DNA from: CAWFGW01 sp963815495
GTDB taxonomy: Bacteria; Bacteroidota; Bacteroidia; Cytophagales; JAAEPT01
Assembly (NCBI GenBank): GCA_963815495.1
Contig: CAWFGW010000032.1
Location: 1-54,288 of the forward strand
Length of the DNA stretch: 54,288 nucleotides
Reading direction: 5' to 3'
Below the pieces are notes generated by a model that ran no database searches, had not been told where the DNA came from, and saw only the letters and a program-made list of their open reading frames with translations. Every line of letters starts with the position of its first letter. Position 1 is the stretch's first letter. Shown here one piece after another: positions 32,670 to 42,176 of this stretch. A program made the position numbers and the translations under genes.

Positions 32670-33431
32670 ATGAAATTTTATATTCCTTTACTAAGTACTA
32701 GTTACTCGCTACTAAAGACTACTTTTTGTCTTTCTACTTTACTCCTGCTACTTTCTACTTCTTCCTTCGCCCAGGATACATTGTTTTTTGAAACATTTGA
32801 TGGGAATTGTGATTATGAAGAGGAAAGATTTGGTTTTTTTGACCAAGTGTGGTGTTTTGAATCTCCCACCCATTTTTCTGAAACAACTGGATGTGAAAAT
32901 GGGGAGTTAGAATATAAATTGTCAACAAATACTCAGGATGTTATTATGACTGTCTTTCTTGATAGTTTAGTTTATGCTAGTTCCAACGAATTTATAGAAG
33001 TAGAATTTGATTTTAATTTAAAAACTAGCACCGGTAAATTAGTTTTATATCAAGTTATGTATAATAATCTTCTTTATAAATCAGGGGGTGATTGTTATAG
33101 GGTTTTCAACTTTTTATCCAACGATACGGAATTAAGTGATTCTGGACATTTTTTATTATCATTACCTACTCAAAATGATAATATTGGAATATTAACTTTA
33201 TCTTTTTTTTTAGAAGAGGATGACTCGGCTTTTTTATTCTTAGATAATTTTTTAATTACAAAACAAATCGTCAACAGCGTAGGTGATAGATTTTCATATA
33301 AAGAAGATAAAAAATTACTTTTTTATTTAGATCTACAGGGGAGAAAAATAAGAACACCACAACAAGGGCAATTTTTGATAATGGTATTTGATAATGGAGA
33401 AAAAGAGAAAAAAATCTATTTAACTAAATAA
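32670..33431 (+). CDS. Secreted protein with degenerate T9SS-like C-terminus
   Basis: 253 residues. An unusually long signal region (SYSLLKTTFCLSTLLLLLST, ending SSFAQ) is encoded by simple-repeat DNA related to the intergenic repeats. The body has a Cys-containing beta domain (ETFDGNCDYEEERFGFFDQVW), lectin/MAM-like in flavour. The last 40 residues (LLFYLDLQGRKIRTPQQ ... FLIMVFDNGEKEKKIYLTK) resemble the second half of a T9SS type A domain, but the PNP motif is missing. It lies 11 bp before the M6 protease N-terminal ORF, so co-expression is likely. Confidence 0.75.
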   Translation: MKFYIPLLSTSYSLLKTTFCLSTLLLLLSTSSFAQDTLFFETFDGNCDYEEERFGFFDQVWCFESPTHFSETTGCENGELEYKLSTNTQDVIMTVFLDSLVYASSNEFIEVEFDFNLKTSTGKLVLYQVMYNNLLYKSGGDCYRVFNFLSNDTELSDSGHFLLSLPTQNDNIGILTLSFFLEEDDSAFLFLDNFLITKQIVNSVGDRFSYKEDKKLLFYLDLQGRKIRTPQQGQFLIMVFDNGEKEKKIYLTK

Positions 33432-33442
33432 GTAAAATTGAA

Positions 33443-33847
33443 ATGAAAAAACGATTCTCACTACTTACTAGCACGATTATTATTCTATTATTTTCTTTTT
33501 CAAAGGCTCAGCAAAGTAGCACATTTGGGAATTTTTACACCCCTAAAGGGAAATTGAAGGTTTTAGTAGTCTGCGTGAGTAGAATGGGAGAAATAAAAGT
33601 TGAGGGAGGAAATATAATAGAAGTTAGGGAACAAGATTTGAATGTATCCAATTGGCCAAACGGAACAGGTGCAGATGAATACACTACCTTACCCAATTGG
33701 GAAGACGATTTATTCTATGATGATTTTAATGATTTCAAGGCTAATGTCTATGCCGATACAAATTTAAGCAACCTCTCCAACTATTTTTATCAAATGAGTG
33801 GTGGACAGTTTCAAGTAATTGCAAATTTTTTCCCGAACGGTTGGTAG
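33443..33847 (+). CDS. M6-like metalloprotease, N-terminal part (frame 0 ORF)
   Basis: 134 residues ending in TAG. It has a signal peptide (about residues 1-22, ending SKAQ) and a start typical of M6 peptidases: KGKLKVLVVCVSRMGEI and LSNLSNYFYQMSGGQFQVIANF. It lacks the zinc motif, which is in the next ORF in the -1 frame. At 33826-33832 the sequence T TTT TTC is read in the zero frame as TTT TTC; a -1 slip there leads directly into the downstream frame (CCC GAA CGG TTG GTA...). The joined protein would be 1709 residues. Either a programmed frameshift, a homopolymer mutation or a sequencing error explains this. Confidence 0.75.
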   Translation: MKKRFSLLTSTIIILLFSFSKAQQSSTFGNFYTPKGKLKVLVVCVSRMGEIKVEGGNIIEVREQDLNVSNWPNGTGADEYTTLPNWEDDLFYDDFNDFKANVYADTNLSNLSNYFYQMSGGQFQVIANFFPNGW

Positions 33848-36800
33848 TTTGGCACACTGAGGATGAACTTAAAACAAATCATAAATTAAATTATCGTAAT
33901 ACAATAGATTCTCTAGAGAAAAAATCAGGACAATTGGATTCCAGTTCGCAATTCAATTTTGCTACATTTGATAACCGAAAAGCAGAAAGATTTCTACAAA
34001 ATAATCAAACAGAATACGTTGGTGATTCTATAATTGATGGTGAAATTGACTTCACCATCTTTATTATGAGAAAAGGCACAACTAGCGGGGCTGCATCTCT
34101 TTCATATTTACCAGCTAACTCCGAAAGAAGATTTGTCTCAGGTACGGATACTTTTTATATCGTTAATAATTGTTTTTTTGGTTCAGGGTCTGACGGTAAC
34201 TCAAATATCATGCGCCATGAGATAGCTCACGCTACCGACCGCATGCCTCACGCCAACACCGTAAACAACGGGGTATTAGGTAAACATTTTTACAATGATT
34301 TTATGTGGGGAGAAATGAATGGGGATCATGTTTTTTATACTGCGAACGGTTGGGAACGATGGCGCAGAGGGTGGATGAATAATGTATATTCAGTAGAAGG
34401 TGATCAGGATTCGGTAGATATCATACTGGATGACTTTATCACCAAAGGCGAAGCAGTAAAAATAAAAATACCGGGTACAAGCCCTGCGCAATATTTGTGG
34501 TTAGAAAATCATCAAGGCATCAGTGTCTTTGATAAAAGGGATTCGCCATTTTATACAAATAAAACCACTGAAAAAGGTATCTATGCTTATGTAAGTACAC
34601 TATACAATGATACAACCACTATTAATAAATTTAATAGAGATGAAGCCAACGGTTTTAAAGCTTTACATGCTGATGGGAATCATGATTTTAAAATTATTAA
34701 TGAGATTATTCACGACCCCAACATTTTCCATAACACACGTCATGATTTTACCATAGTTGAGGAAAACCCCATGGGACCGGTGAATAAATTCACCAACTAC
34801 CGAGGGGACCTTAACACTACCGTAAAAGTAAAAGATGGTGTTATCAATTATAATGATAATGCGAATAGGGACCAAGAACGTGATTCATACACACGTAAAG
34901 TCATACAAAACGAGTTTGTAATCATAGGTAAAATAGATGGTAATGTTGATAATGGTTTGAATGGAGTTGGCGCTCCATTTACCGAGGTGGGTCAAAATAT
35001 TGTGGGCATATCCAATAATCCTGTCCTCACTCCACACCAGTTTTACACCCGACCTGCCCAGCGACTAAGCACCATTCCTATCAATGGCGTAGAAGTAAAG
35101 ATAATTGCACTCAATGATGGGGTATATACCCTACGCGTGTACTACAACAAAACTAAAATCACTAAAAACCAACGCTTCACCGGAGAGTTGGGGTTGATTG
35201 ATTTATCCTCTGCACCGTGGGATTTGGAAGTAGAACAAGGAAAACAGCTTCGAATAGATAAAAGTGGCACACCCAACCGCCAAACTTTAGGTGATTTTGA
35301 CTCCGCAAAAGGGCAGTTTCAATACCCTGATTTTGTAACCCCCACCATTTTCACCGCTTCAGACAGTGGTAAAATACTGATTCACGATGGAGCGGAGATA
35401 TTGGTTCAAAATGGTTCTAGCTTTATTTTAAAGTCAGATGCTCTGTTAGAAATAGAAGGATCTGGTCAACTTCGAGTAGAAAAAGGTGCTTACTTTTGTG
35501 TAGAAAGCGGAGCCGTAATAAATTTACTGGACTCAGCTAAAATTAATTTACCTAATATAGATGCTATAGGAATAAATCCATTGTTGTCAGAATCAACTAC
35601 TATTGAGTGTATGTCTTTATTACAACTGGATAGCGCTATCAACGGTAATTTTAATTCTGTATTTTTAGCGGATGCCGGCTCCTCACAAAATAGATGTGCT
35701 TCAGACACGGGTTATAGCCTGGGACCAGATAGCTTATTAACCGGAACTTTGCGTTGGAGTTATGCGGATGGTTCTAGCGCAAGTGCTGTATTGAGCGATA
35801 CTTCAGTCAATAATCCTAGAATTGTGGTAGCATTAGATTCCACTACCACATTTAAACTAACTGTAGTAAGTGGTGGAAATACCGATGAGGACTTCACCAC
35901 CGTAACTATTTTAGAAGAAGAAACAGCTGGATTAGTACCAAACGGAAGTTTTGAAGTAGATGTGAATACCGACTCCATAGCCGATGGGTGGCAATATTAT
36001 CACCAAACTCCTGTAAACTATGCCACGGATCTGACCAGCACGATAACAAATGAAACTAGACTCACCATACCGGCTGAAAAGGGGGGGTGCCATAGTTTGT
36101 ATCTACCCCTGATAGATACGAGTAAGGTAACTTATATTGCTCAAGAGTTTTCTCCGGCAATAGCTTTGGATACGAATGAAGTATATATTGTATTAGCCGA
36201 TGTATTAATTAATCAAACAGGAACGGTCACTCCTCCAGGAGATTTCGACCTCTCCTTTTACATTGAAACAGAAGAAATAGCAAAAACAGGTGGGGCAACC
36301 TATCAACACAACTGGAACCTGAGTGGCGAACACTCCGCCATGTTTGATTTAAAAAAAGGTTGGCATACCTATTCGTCTTATTTTGTAGCGGGTAATGCTT
36401 TTTCTTCAAGTGACCTTAAAGCGATTGCGGTGGGAATACAGTCTAATGTTGAAAACCCTGAAGATGTAGAAACTTATATAGATAATATCCGATTCTTTAA
36501 ATTAACGGATGTGAATGCTTCTTCCGGTACCAATTACTACTACATTAGAAGAGGTGAAAATACGACAACAACACCTACTTATGATCCTGTAACTACAATT
36601 TCCTATTACGATAAATATATTTATTTAGGATTTGGTGATGGAGGTCATTACGGTAAGTATTCTGCTGTTTTTTTACATGAACAAAATCCTAATATTGTAC
36701 CCAATTGGAATTCTAAAGCGAGATATATCTATATAAATAATAGTGTAAATAATGCTGAAAAATTCACATACGAAATCACTAATACTTTAATAGTGCCGCA

Positions 36801-38571
36801 ATATGTAGATATCCAAATGCAGCCAAACCTTAGTCTAGATTTTAAAAATGGTTCAAAATTAATCATGGGGTCCAACTCTGAAATAGCTGTTGACCCAACA
36901 GGAGAAATTATTTTTGAAGGAAAATCAGAAATGCGCTTGAGCAAGGGTTCTTGTTTGGGAATTTTTAATGGTTCATTAGATTTAAGAAAAGAAGCAGAAT
37001 TAGATTTGGATCGTGCTTTTCCAATGTTAAAAAGAAAAGGTAAGGTGAAAATGGATTCAACATCAGTACTTACCGCTAGAGACAAATTTGTGCATGAGTC
37101 GGGAGCTACATTACGAATAAGTGAGTATTCAACGATTAATTTTCAAGACTCGTTAGATATTGTATTATTTGATGGGGGGAACCCAGTCCCACTATCTGAC
37201 ACCCGATTGATTTCATTAATTGATGGTGGAACTTTAAATTATACCCCCACCGACACCACTAATCTCGATAAATTATTCTTTCAACATACATGGAACGCCT
37301 TAGTCAATCACCCACTAAGCATCAAAGAATCCGATGTGATGACCATTGTAACAGAAGATACTTCAGAGTTTATTGGTTCTATGCCTATAAGTGACTATGA
37401 TACCCTGCACTTGATAGGAAATGGGAAAGCTAAGTTTTATAGTGGGGGAACCATACAGGCATCCATGACATTAAATGATGGTCAGTCTGCTTACATTGAA
37501 CCTGATAGCAGTTTAACCTTTGAAACAAGTTTAATCTTAAACGAGAATAGTAAACTGGTATTGGACTCAGGCACTTATTATCACATTACTTCAGGCAGAA
37601 AACTGTTTATTGCTTGTGGAGCTGAGTTAGAGATAAAGTCTGGAGCCGTAGTCATAGTGGATGAAGGAGCTACAGTGCATATTGACCCTTCTTCAACAGT
37701 CATAGATCCTGACGCTGGATTGAGTATACATGCTAATGTTAGCACAAACACACCAAATACATGTGGTTGTGTCAATCCAATTTTAAGATGGGTTGATAAC
37801 ATTGATACCACTAGTGTTCGCCTGAATTGGAATGGTAATGACTCTAAAACCTATACGTTGCGTTACAGACGTGAACACCAATCTTCTTGGAATGCTTATG
37901 TTACCACTACGGGAACATCAGCAACTATTTCAAATTTAATAGAGGGTTCGCATTATGTTTGGGAGATATATCAAATTTGTGGTAGTTTATCTTTCGTGAG
38001 ATCAAGTTTTACAACAGCAGGAAAAATTTGTGATCCAGTTTCAAATTTAGATCATGAATTTCTAACGGATGATTCGGTAGTATTGTCCTGGGATTCTGTG
38101 GCTAATGTAAATTTTTATAATTTAAGATATAAAGCCACAAATGCTTCTGTCTGGATATATAATACTCCAACTGAAGAGGAATACATTCTTGATTCATCTT
38201 ACACCAACCCAAGCACAACCTATCAATGGAGAGTTGTGACTTATTGTAATGGAAATGTTTCAGAAGAAAGTGACCAAGGTTTTTTTACCACTCCAAGTGC
38301 TGGCGCCCGGTATGGCTCTTATTCCAATAGTGAAACTACGGCTATATCGCCCAATCCTTTCACAAGTAGTTTCAAATTGTCTGTTGCCGAATCATACCAA
38401 AAGGAGCCTGTAACTTTGTTTATTTATAATGCACAAGGCGTTCCTGTGCATCATGGCACCTATAATACAATACACGATGTCTTCATCGATGAATATTTGT
38501 CTAGTGGCATATACCATCTAAAATTGATTTTTGAAGACCATGAAGAAATCATAAAACTCATTAAAGAATAA
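33841..38571 (+). CDS. Giant M6-like metalloprotease body with T9SS sorting domain
   Basis: 1576 residues in the -1 frame relative to the preceding ORF. As a stand-alone ORF it would begin with TTG and lack a signal peptide, so it needs the upstream ORF to be secreted. HEIAHATD at residues 126-133 is the zinc site (HExxH). Then follow long beta regions with pattern repeats (GAEILVQNGSSFILKSDALLEIEGSG, residues about 515-580 and again about 985-1080 and 1240-1300), two fibronectin type III-like domains (about 1305-1395 and 1396-1490) and a T9SS type A sorting domain (about 1501-1576, ISPNPFTSSFKLS). Probably a cell-surface or secreted protease. Confidence 0.85.
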   Translation: MVVWHTEDELKTNHKLNYRNTIDSLEKKSGQLDSSSQFNFATFDNRKAERFLQNNQTEYVGDSIIDGEIDFTIFIMRKGTTSGAASLSYLPANSERRFVSGTDTFYIVNNCFFGSGSDGNSNIMRHEIAHATDRMPHANTVNNGVLGKHFYNDFMWGEMNGDHVFYTANGWERWRRGWMNNVYSVEGDQDSVDIILDDFITKGEAVKIKIPGTSPAQYLWLENHQGISVFDKRDSPFYTNKTTEKGIYAYVSTLYNDTTTINKFNRDEANGFKALHADGNHDFKIINEIIHDPNIFHNTRHDFTIVEENPMGPVNKFTNYRGDLNTTVKVKDGVINYNDNANRDQERDSYTRKVIQNEFVIIGKIDGNVDNGLNGVGAPFTEVGQNIVGISNNPVLTPHQFYTRPAQRLSTIPINGVEVKIIALNDGVYTLRVYYNKTKITKNQRFTGELGLIDLSSAPWDLEVEQGKQLRIDKSGTPNRQTLGDFDSAKGQFQYPDFVTPTIFTASDSGKILIHDGAEILVQNGSSFILKSDALLEIEGSGQLRVEKGAYFCVESGAVINLLDSAKINLPNIDAIGINPLLSESTTIECMSLLQLDSAINGNFNSVFLADAGSSQNRCASDTGYSLGPDSLLTGTLRWSYADGSSASAVLSDTSVNNPRIVVALDSTTTFKLTVVSGGNTDEDFTTVTILEEETAGLVPNGSFEVDVNTDSIADGWQYYHQTPVNYATDLTSTITNETRLTIPAEKGGCHSLYLPLIDTSKVTYIAQEFSPAIALDTNEVYIVLADVLINQTGTVTPPGDFDLSFYIETEEIAKTGGATYQHNWNLSGEHSAMFDLKKGWHTYSSYFVAGNAFSSSDLKAIAVGIQSNVENPEDVETYIDNIRFFKLTDVNASSGTNYYYIRRGENTTTTPTYDPVTTISYYDKYIYLGFGDGGHYGKYSAVFLHEQNPNIVPNWNSKARYIYINNSVNNAEKFTYEITNTLIVPQYVDIQMQPNLSLDFKNGSKLIMGSNSEIAVDPTGEIIFEGKSEMRLSKGSCLGIFNGSLDLRKEAELDLDRAFPMLKRKGKVKMDSTSVLTARDKFVHESGATLRISEYSTINFQDSLDIVLFDGGNPVPLSDTRLISLIDGGTLNYTPTDTTNLDKLFFQHTWNALVNHPLSIKESDVMTIVTEDTSEFIGSMPISDYDTLHLIGNGKAKFYSGGTIQASMTLNDGQSAYIEPDSSLTFETSLILNENSKLVLDSGTYYHITSGRKLFIACGAELEIKSGAVVIVDEGATVHIDPSSTVIDPDAGLSIHANVSTNTPNTCGCVNPILRWVDNIDTTSVRLNWNGNDSKTYTLRYRREHQSSWNAYVTTTGTSATISNLIEGSHYVWEIYQICGSLSFVRSSFTTAGKICDPVSNLDHEFLTDDSVVLSWDSVANVNFYNLRYKATNASVWIYNTPTEEEYILDSSYTNPSTTYQWRVVTYCNGNVSEESDQGFFTTPSAGARYGSYSNSETTAISPNPFTSSFKLSVAESYQKEPVTLFIYNAQGVPVHHGTYNTIHDVFIDEYLSSGIYHLKLIFEDHEEIIKLIKE

Positions 38572-38594
38572 GGTTGTAAAAAATAGTCAGTATT

Positions 38595-38984
38595 ATGAAA
38601 AATCTCGTATTAATAGCCTCATTTTTATTAGCTACCACTGCTTTTTCACAGCAAAGTGGAACCTTGTCATGGCGTATGGACTCACAAGAGGTGAAAAGTG
38701 AAAAAGCCAATCGGTCGAGCCATAAAAAAAATGAATTAGTAATTAAAGCAGTGAAGGCAAACCAACAAATTAAGGTTTATTTCTCTGAATTAAAGAAAGC
38801 ACCCCAGAGCTATTGTTTGATTACCATTTTACAAGATTTCCCCGCAGAATTTGAATATGTGATTAATACATTTGAGATTAATCATGAAAATGAATACATC
38901 AGAATGGAAATTGTAGGTGATGGTAAGTTAAATCAAGAAAAACTAAAAGCTGATTTTGTAGAGGCTAAGCAACTAAACAAATAA
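38595..38984 (+). CDS. Small exported protein, function unknown
   Basis: 129 residues. The signal peptide is MKNLVLIASFLLATTAFSQ. The mature part has no Cys near the N-terminus and contains LKKAPQSYCLITILQDF and a charged C-terminus. Not recognised. It starts 23 bp after the M6 protease and probably shares its transcript; a long hairpin follows. Confidence 0.7.
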   Translation: MKNLVLIASFLLATTAFSQQSGTLSWRMDSQEVKSEKANRSSHKKNELVIKAVKANQQIKVYFSELKKAPQSYCLITILQDFPAEFEYVINTFEINHENEYIRMEIVGDGKLNQEKLKADFVEAKQLNK

Positions 38985-39052
38985 ATTTTATCAAAATTAC
39001 AATTTATTGGTACGTTAGCGTGTAAACGAATAAAATGTAATTCTGATAAAAT
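38985..39052. terminator. Long imperfect hairpin between convergent genes
   Basis: The 24-nt arms 38985-39008 and 39029-39052 pair at 22 of 24 positions (mismatches 38994/39043 and 39002/39035) around a 20-nt loop. It begins right after the stop of the 129-residue protein and lies before the convergent 98-residue gene, so it can serve both as a terminator; T-rich tracts flank it on both strands. Confidence 0.65.
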
Positions 39053-39073
39053 CTCTTTTAAATTGAGTGTTAT

Positions 39074-39370
39074 CTAAGCTGCGTAGAAGTAAGATACTCC
39101 GTTTCTAAAAGTAGCTTGAAGTGCTAGCCTTTTAGGTTCACTGGTGTTGTCTACATCTATTTCTTCCACTCTGATATAGATGCCTTCTCCCATTTCTACC
39201 TTGCTTTTATCATCTTCCCACAATTTGTCTTTAAAGGTATCATACCACTCTTGATATTTCTCTCTGGAGGAAAAAAATCGCACATCAAGCTCTTTTTCCA
39301 ATAATCGTTTTATAGAATTTGGTGTATTGAATTTGTGTCTTTCAAACAATGTTGCTTTTATCATTTTCAT
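39074..39370 (-). CDS. Small cytoplasmic protein, function unknown
   Basis: 98 residues, no signal peptide or membrane helix. Contains a basic/aromatic N-half (SIKRLLEKELDVRFFSSREKYQEWYDTF) and an acidic C-half (VEEIDVDNTSEPKRLALQATFRNG). Not recognised. It is transcribed in the same direction as the next small gene, 16 bp downstream of it. Confidence 0.65.
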   Translation of the reverse strand: MKMIKATLFERHKFNTPNSIKRLLEKELDVRFFSSREKYQEWYDTFKDKLWEDDKSKVEMGEGIYIRVEEIDVDNTSEPKRLALQATFRNGVSYFYAA

Positions 39371-39386
39371 AGTGCTTAGTGGTTAA

Positions 39387-39677
39387 TTATTTTCTAAAAT
39401 GTTTTTTGTTTTTCGCTTTAGGTCCTTTCAAAACTTCTCTTTTTGGAGCTTCAACTTTTTCTACCTCAGAAAGGCGTTCGTTAGGTTTGGTGTTTTTCGC
39501 TGCTGGTCCTGTGACTTTTTGACTGTCTACCACAGTAGATTTTCGGATGTGGGACAAACGATCTCTCGCTTTAATATTTTTGGCTTTGGGCCCAGTAACC
39601 CTTTTTTTTGCTTGAGCATGTACTTGCGTACCTAAAAAACTCATGATTACAACTATAACTATTATATGTATTTTCAT
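39387..39677 (-). CDS. Small exported basic protein with three GPxAKN repeats
   Basis: 96 residues. The signal peptide ends at VHAQ. The mature chain is strongly basic and has three copies of a TGP-x-AKN unit: VTGPKAKNIKARDRLS, VTGPAAKNTKPNERLS and LKGPKAKNKK, spaced about 30 residues apart. No known domain; such repeats suggest a binding role for an acidic or polysaccharide partner (inference). Confidence 0.7.
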   Translation of the reverse strand: MKIHIIVIVVIMSFLGTQVHAQAKKRVTGPKAKNIKARDRLSHIRKSTVVDSQKVTGPAAKNTKPNERLSEVEKVEAPKREVLKGPKAKNKKHFRK

Positions 39678-39816
39678 AACGTATTTTTCCTTTCTTGTTC
39701 TTATACAAGTTTACGTCATAAAATGAAGGTGTATCATCATGAATAATTGGTAAAAAGTAGTGCGAAAAAACACGTAAAAGAGCATCCGTATTAAGTCGGA
39801 TGTAGTGAGATTTAGG

Positions 39817-40446
39817 CTATATTATTTCTAAGTCTTTTGCTTTAGTGATTAATTCCGCAGTATTTGATGCCTTCAGCTTTTTCATCATGTTTACCCGGTG
39901 AGTTTCAACAGTTCGAGTACTTACACACAATTGGTCTGCTATTTCTTTGGTGATTTTACCTTCAGCCACCAATTGTAATACTTCCGTTTCTCGCTGACTT
40001 AATCGCTTAAAATCAGTTTGTTGGATGGCCATGTTGTTAATTAGCAATTCAGAAATTTCCTGATTAAAGTACTTTCTTCCAAACAGCACCTCTTTAATTG
40101 CTTTGGTCAGCTCTTCCTCATCGGTGTTTTTAAGTAAATAAGCTTTGGCGCCACTACGAACACTTTTAGCTACGTAATGCCCATCGCTGTGCATGGTTAA
40201 CACAATAAACTTCACATTCGGGTGTTTTGTTTTACACTCTTCCATCACCTCAAGACCTGTTTTTTTAGGCATGGATAAGTCAATTAATACGATGTTTGGT
40301 TCGTTTTCTTTGAGTAATTCCATCAGTTCAGTCCCATCAGCGGCTTCTCCGATGATTTTAAACATTGGTTCTTTTTCTAAAAGCATGCGAATACCATTCC
40401 TGAAAAGTTGATGGTCATCGGCAAGAATTATTTTTATTTCTTCCAT
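39817..40446 (-). CDS. NarL/LuxR-type response regulator
   Basis: 209 residues. Receiver domain (residues 1-120) with the acidic pocket ADDH and phospho-acceptor Asp56 (VLIDLSMPKKTG), plus Lys in YLLKN. C-terminal helix-turn-helix of the LuxR/NarL type (about 145-209, LSQRETEVLQLVAEGKITKEIADQLCVSTRTVETHR). It overlaps the histidine kinase gene by 13 nt, so the pair is translationally coupled. Confidence 0.96.
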   Translation of the reverse strand: MEEIKIILADDHQLFRNGIRMLLEKEPMFKIIGEAADGTELMELLKENEPNIVLIDLSMPKKTGLEVMEECKTKHPNVKFIVLTMHSDGHYVAKSVRSGAKAYLLKNTDEEELTKAIKEVLFGRKYFNQEISELLINNMAIQQTDFKRLSQRETEVLQLVAEGKITKEIADQLCVSTRTVETHRVNMMKKLKASNTAELITKAKDLEII

Positions 40447-42176
40447 GGGTTTGTGGTTAATGGTATTTCAACTTCTATCTGTGTTCCTTCCATATCGGAG
40501 TAGATGTCTAACTCACCATCTAATAAACGAACACGCTCTCTCACGTTAAGTAGCCCTTTTGAATGGGGTTTGTCTTTTTGATACTCTTCCAGATTAAATC
40601 CCTTACCATCATCAGAGATGAAATAACTCAATTTATCTTCAAACTCAGTTAATGAGATTTTTATCTGTGAAGCATCTGCATATTTCAATGCATTGTTTAA
40701 GGTTTCCTGAGCAATGCGATAAACCGAAATGTTGATCCGTTCCGTCAATCGTGAATCCGACTTCACATCATTAACAAAACTGATTTTTACGGGAGATTTT
40801 ATGCCATCGACCAAATTTTTTAAGGCTGCGCCAACACCAAAGTCTAATAAAACGGATGGCATCAGGTTATAAGAAATTCGTCTTACCTCACTAATGGTAT
40901 CATCCATTTTTGATTTAATGTCGTCAACAATATCTTTATTACCCTCTAAACTACTCATTCGTAATTTAATGGTGGTTAAAAGTGGTCCAACTCCATCATG
41001 TATGTCTTTTGCCAGACGAGCACGTTCTAACTCTTGTCCTTCTACAAGTGCTTCTCTGCCTATTTTTTCTAATCGTTTGGCTTCTTTGGTGAGTAGGTCT
41101 AGTTGATCCCGCATTTGCACTAGCGCAGTACCCAACCTATCTTCTTTGGATTGTAATTTATATTCACTTGAAAAGTTTCCATTTCCTACTTTTCGGGCAA
41201 AGCCAATGGCTTCTTCAAAGGAGTCTATAAGTTGTATGATGGCTTTGGCAATTTCATCAATTTCGTCTTGTGAACTGCCTATTTCTGGTTTTTCTGGGAT
41301 TCGTCCTTCGGCCAAGCAAAGAATTTTTTCCTTGAGTACTAATATACGTTTGATAAATTGTTTGGATAGAATGATGGATAAAATGATTACCATGAAAAGG
41401 ATCAAGAAGAAAATGAATAAAAATCTTTTTTTCATGGAGGAGAGGGGTAATAAGGCCTCTTTTGTGTCTATTTCGGATAGAATTGCCCACCGAATGTTGT
41501 CTAGTTCTATCAAATTATAGGCACTAAAAACAGGTACATTTCTATAATCCAAGATTTCTGAGCTACCCGATTTATTATCAAATGCTTTTTCTACACCTTC
41601 TGTTTTCACTTCAATATCCACGGGGTTTGTATCAATAAAAAATCGTGAATGTGTACGCATTTTCAAATCGGTACCTACAATATATGACTCACCAGTAGTT
41701 CCCATACCAATGCGCTGAAATAGAATGTCTTGAAATTTTTCAAATGAGATGGGGTAAATAAACTTTAGTGAGTCATTAATAGGCGAAACCAGCTCTAGTT
41801 CAACAGTGTCGTTTACAATTTTTTCTATAAAAGCTAATTCAGATGAAGTGATTTTAAATTTTCTGTTCTGAGTTAAATATGTATTTGTTTTATTGTTGTA
41901 TATACGGATGTTCCGTAGAGCGGAGTTGTTTTCTAATTTTGAAATAGAGGTGGTGTCACCTTGTACTTTTTGTAAAAACGAGGTAATGTCAGACTTTTCT
42001 TTTTTAATCATTCCCTCAATGTGCTCTTTTTTAAGTGTATTCACTGATTTTAGCTGTTCAAGCGTTCTTTCTATGAGCGAGTTTTCAAATTGAAAATAAA
42101 AAATTAATGATGAAGCTGTTAATACTGCTGCGCCCAGTAATAGAAAAGCAAGGGTGAGTTTGTAGAATAGTTTCAT
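40434..42176 (-). CDS. Sensor histidine kinase, HisKA_3 type
   Basis: 580 residues. Two membrane helices (about 7-28 and 244-266) flank a periplasmic sensing domain of about 215 residues (PAS/Cache-like, with GTTGESYIVGTDLKMRTHSRF). After that come a HAMP-like stretch, a coiled coil, the HisKA_3 H-box ERARLAKDIHDGVGPLLTTI (His393) and a HATPase domain (ETLNNALKYADASQI, DDGKGF). It would autophosphorylate and pass the phosphate to the overlapping response regulator. The signal is unknown. Confidence 0.95.
   Translation of the reverse strand: MKLFYKLTLAFLLLGAAVLTASSLIFYFQFENSLIERTLEQLKSVNTLKKEHIEGMIKKEKSDITSFLQKVQGDTTSISKLENNSALRNIRIYNNKTNTYLTQNRKFKITSSELAFIEKIVNDTVELELVSPINDSLKFIYPISFEKFQDILFQRIGMGTTGESYIVGTDLKMRTHSRFFIDTNPVDIEVKTEGVEKAFDNKSGSSEILDYRNVPVFSAYNLIELDNIRWAILSEIDTKEALLPLSSMKKRFLFIFFLILFMVIILSIILSKQFIKRILVLKEKILCLAEGRIPEKPEIGSSQDEIDEIAKAIIQLIDSFEEAIGFARKVGNGNFSSEYKLQSKEDRLGTALVQMRDQLDLLTKEAKRLEKIGREALVEGQELERARLAKDIHDGVGPLLTTIKLRMSSLEGNKDIVDDIKSKMDDTISEVRRISYNLMPSVLLDFGVGAALKNLVDGIKSPVKISFVNDVKSDSRLTERINISVYRIAQETLNNALKYADASQIKISLTEFEDKLSYFISDDGKGFNLEEYQKDKPHSKGLLNVRERVRLLDGELDIYSDMEGTQIEVEIPLTTNPWKK

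Noticed and set aside
35490..37811. Several antisense ORFs of 60-118 residues inside the M6-like protease gene
   Set aside because: All overlap the long sense ORF with recognisable domains; no start context or homology is apparent.
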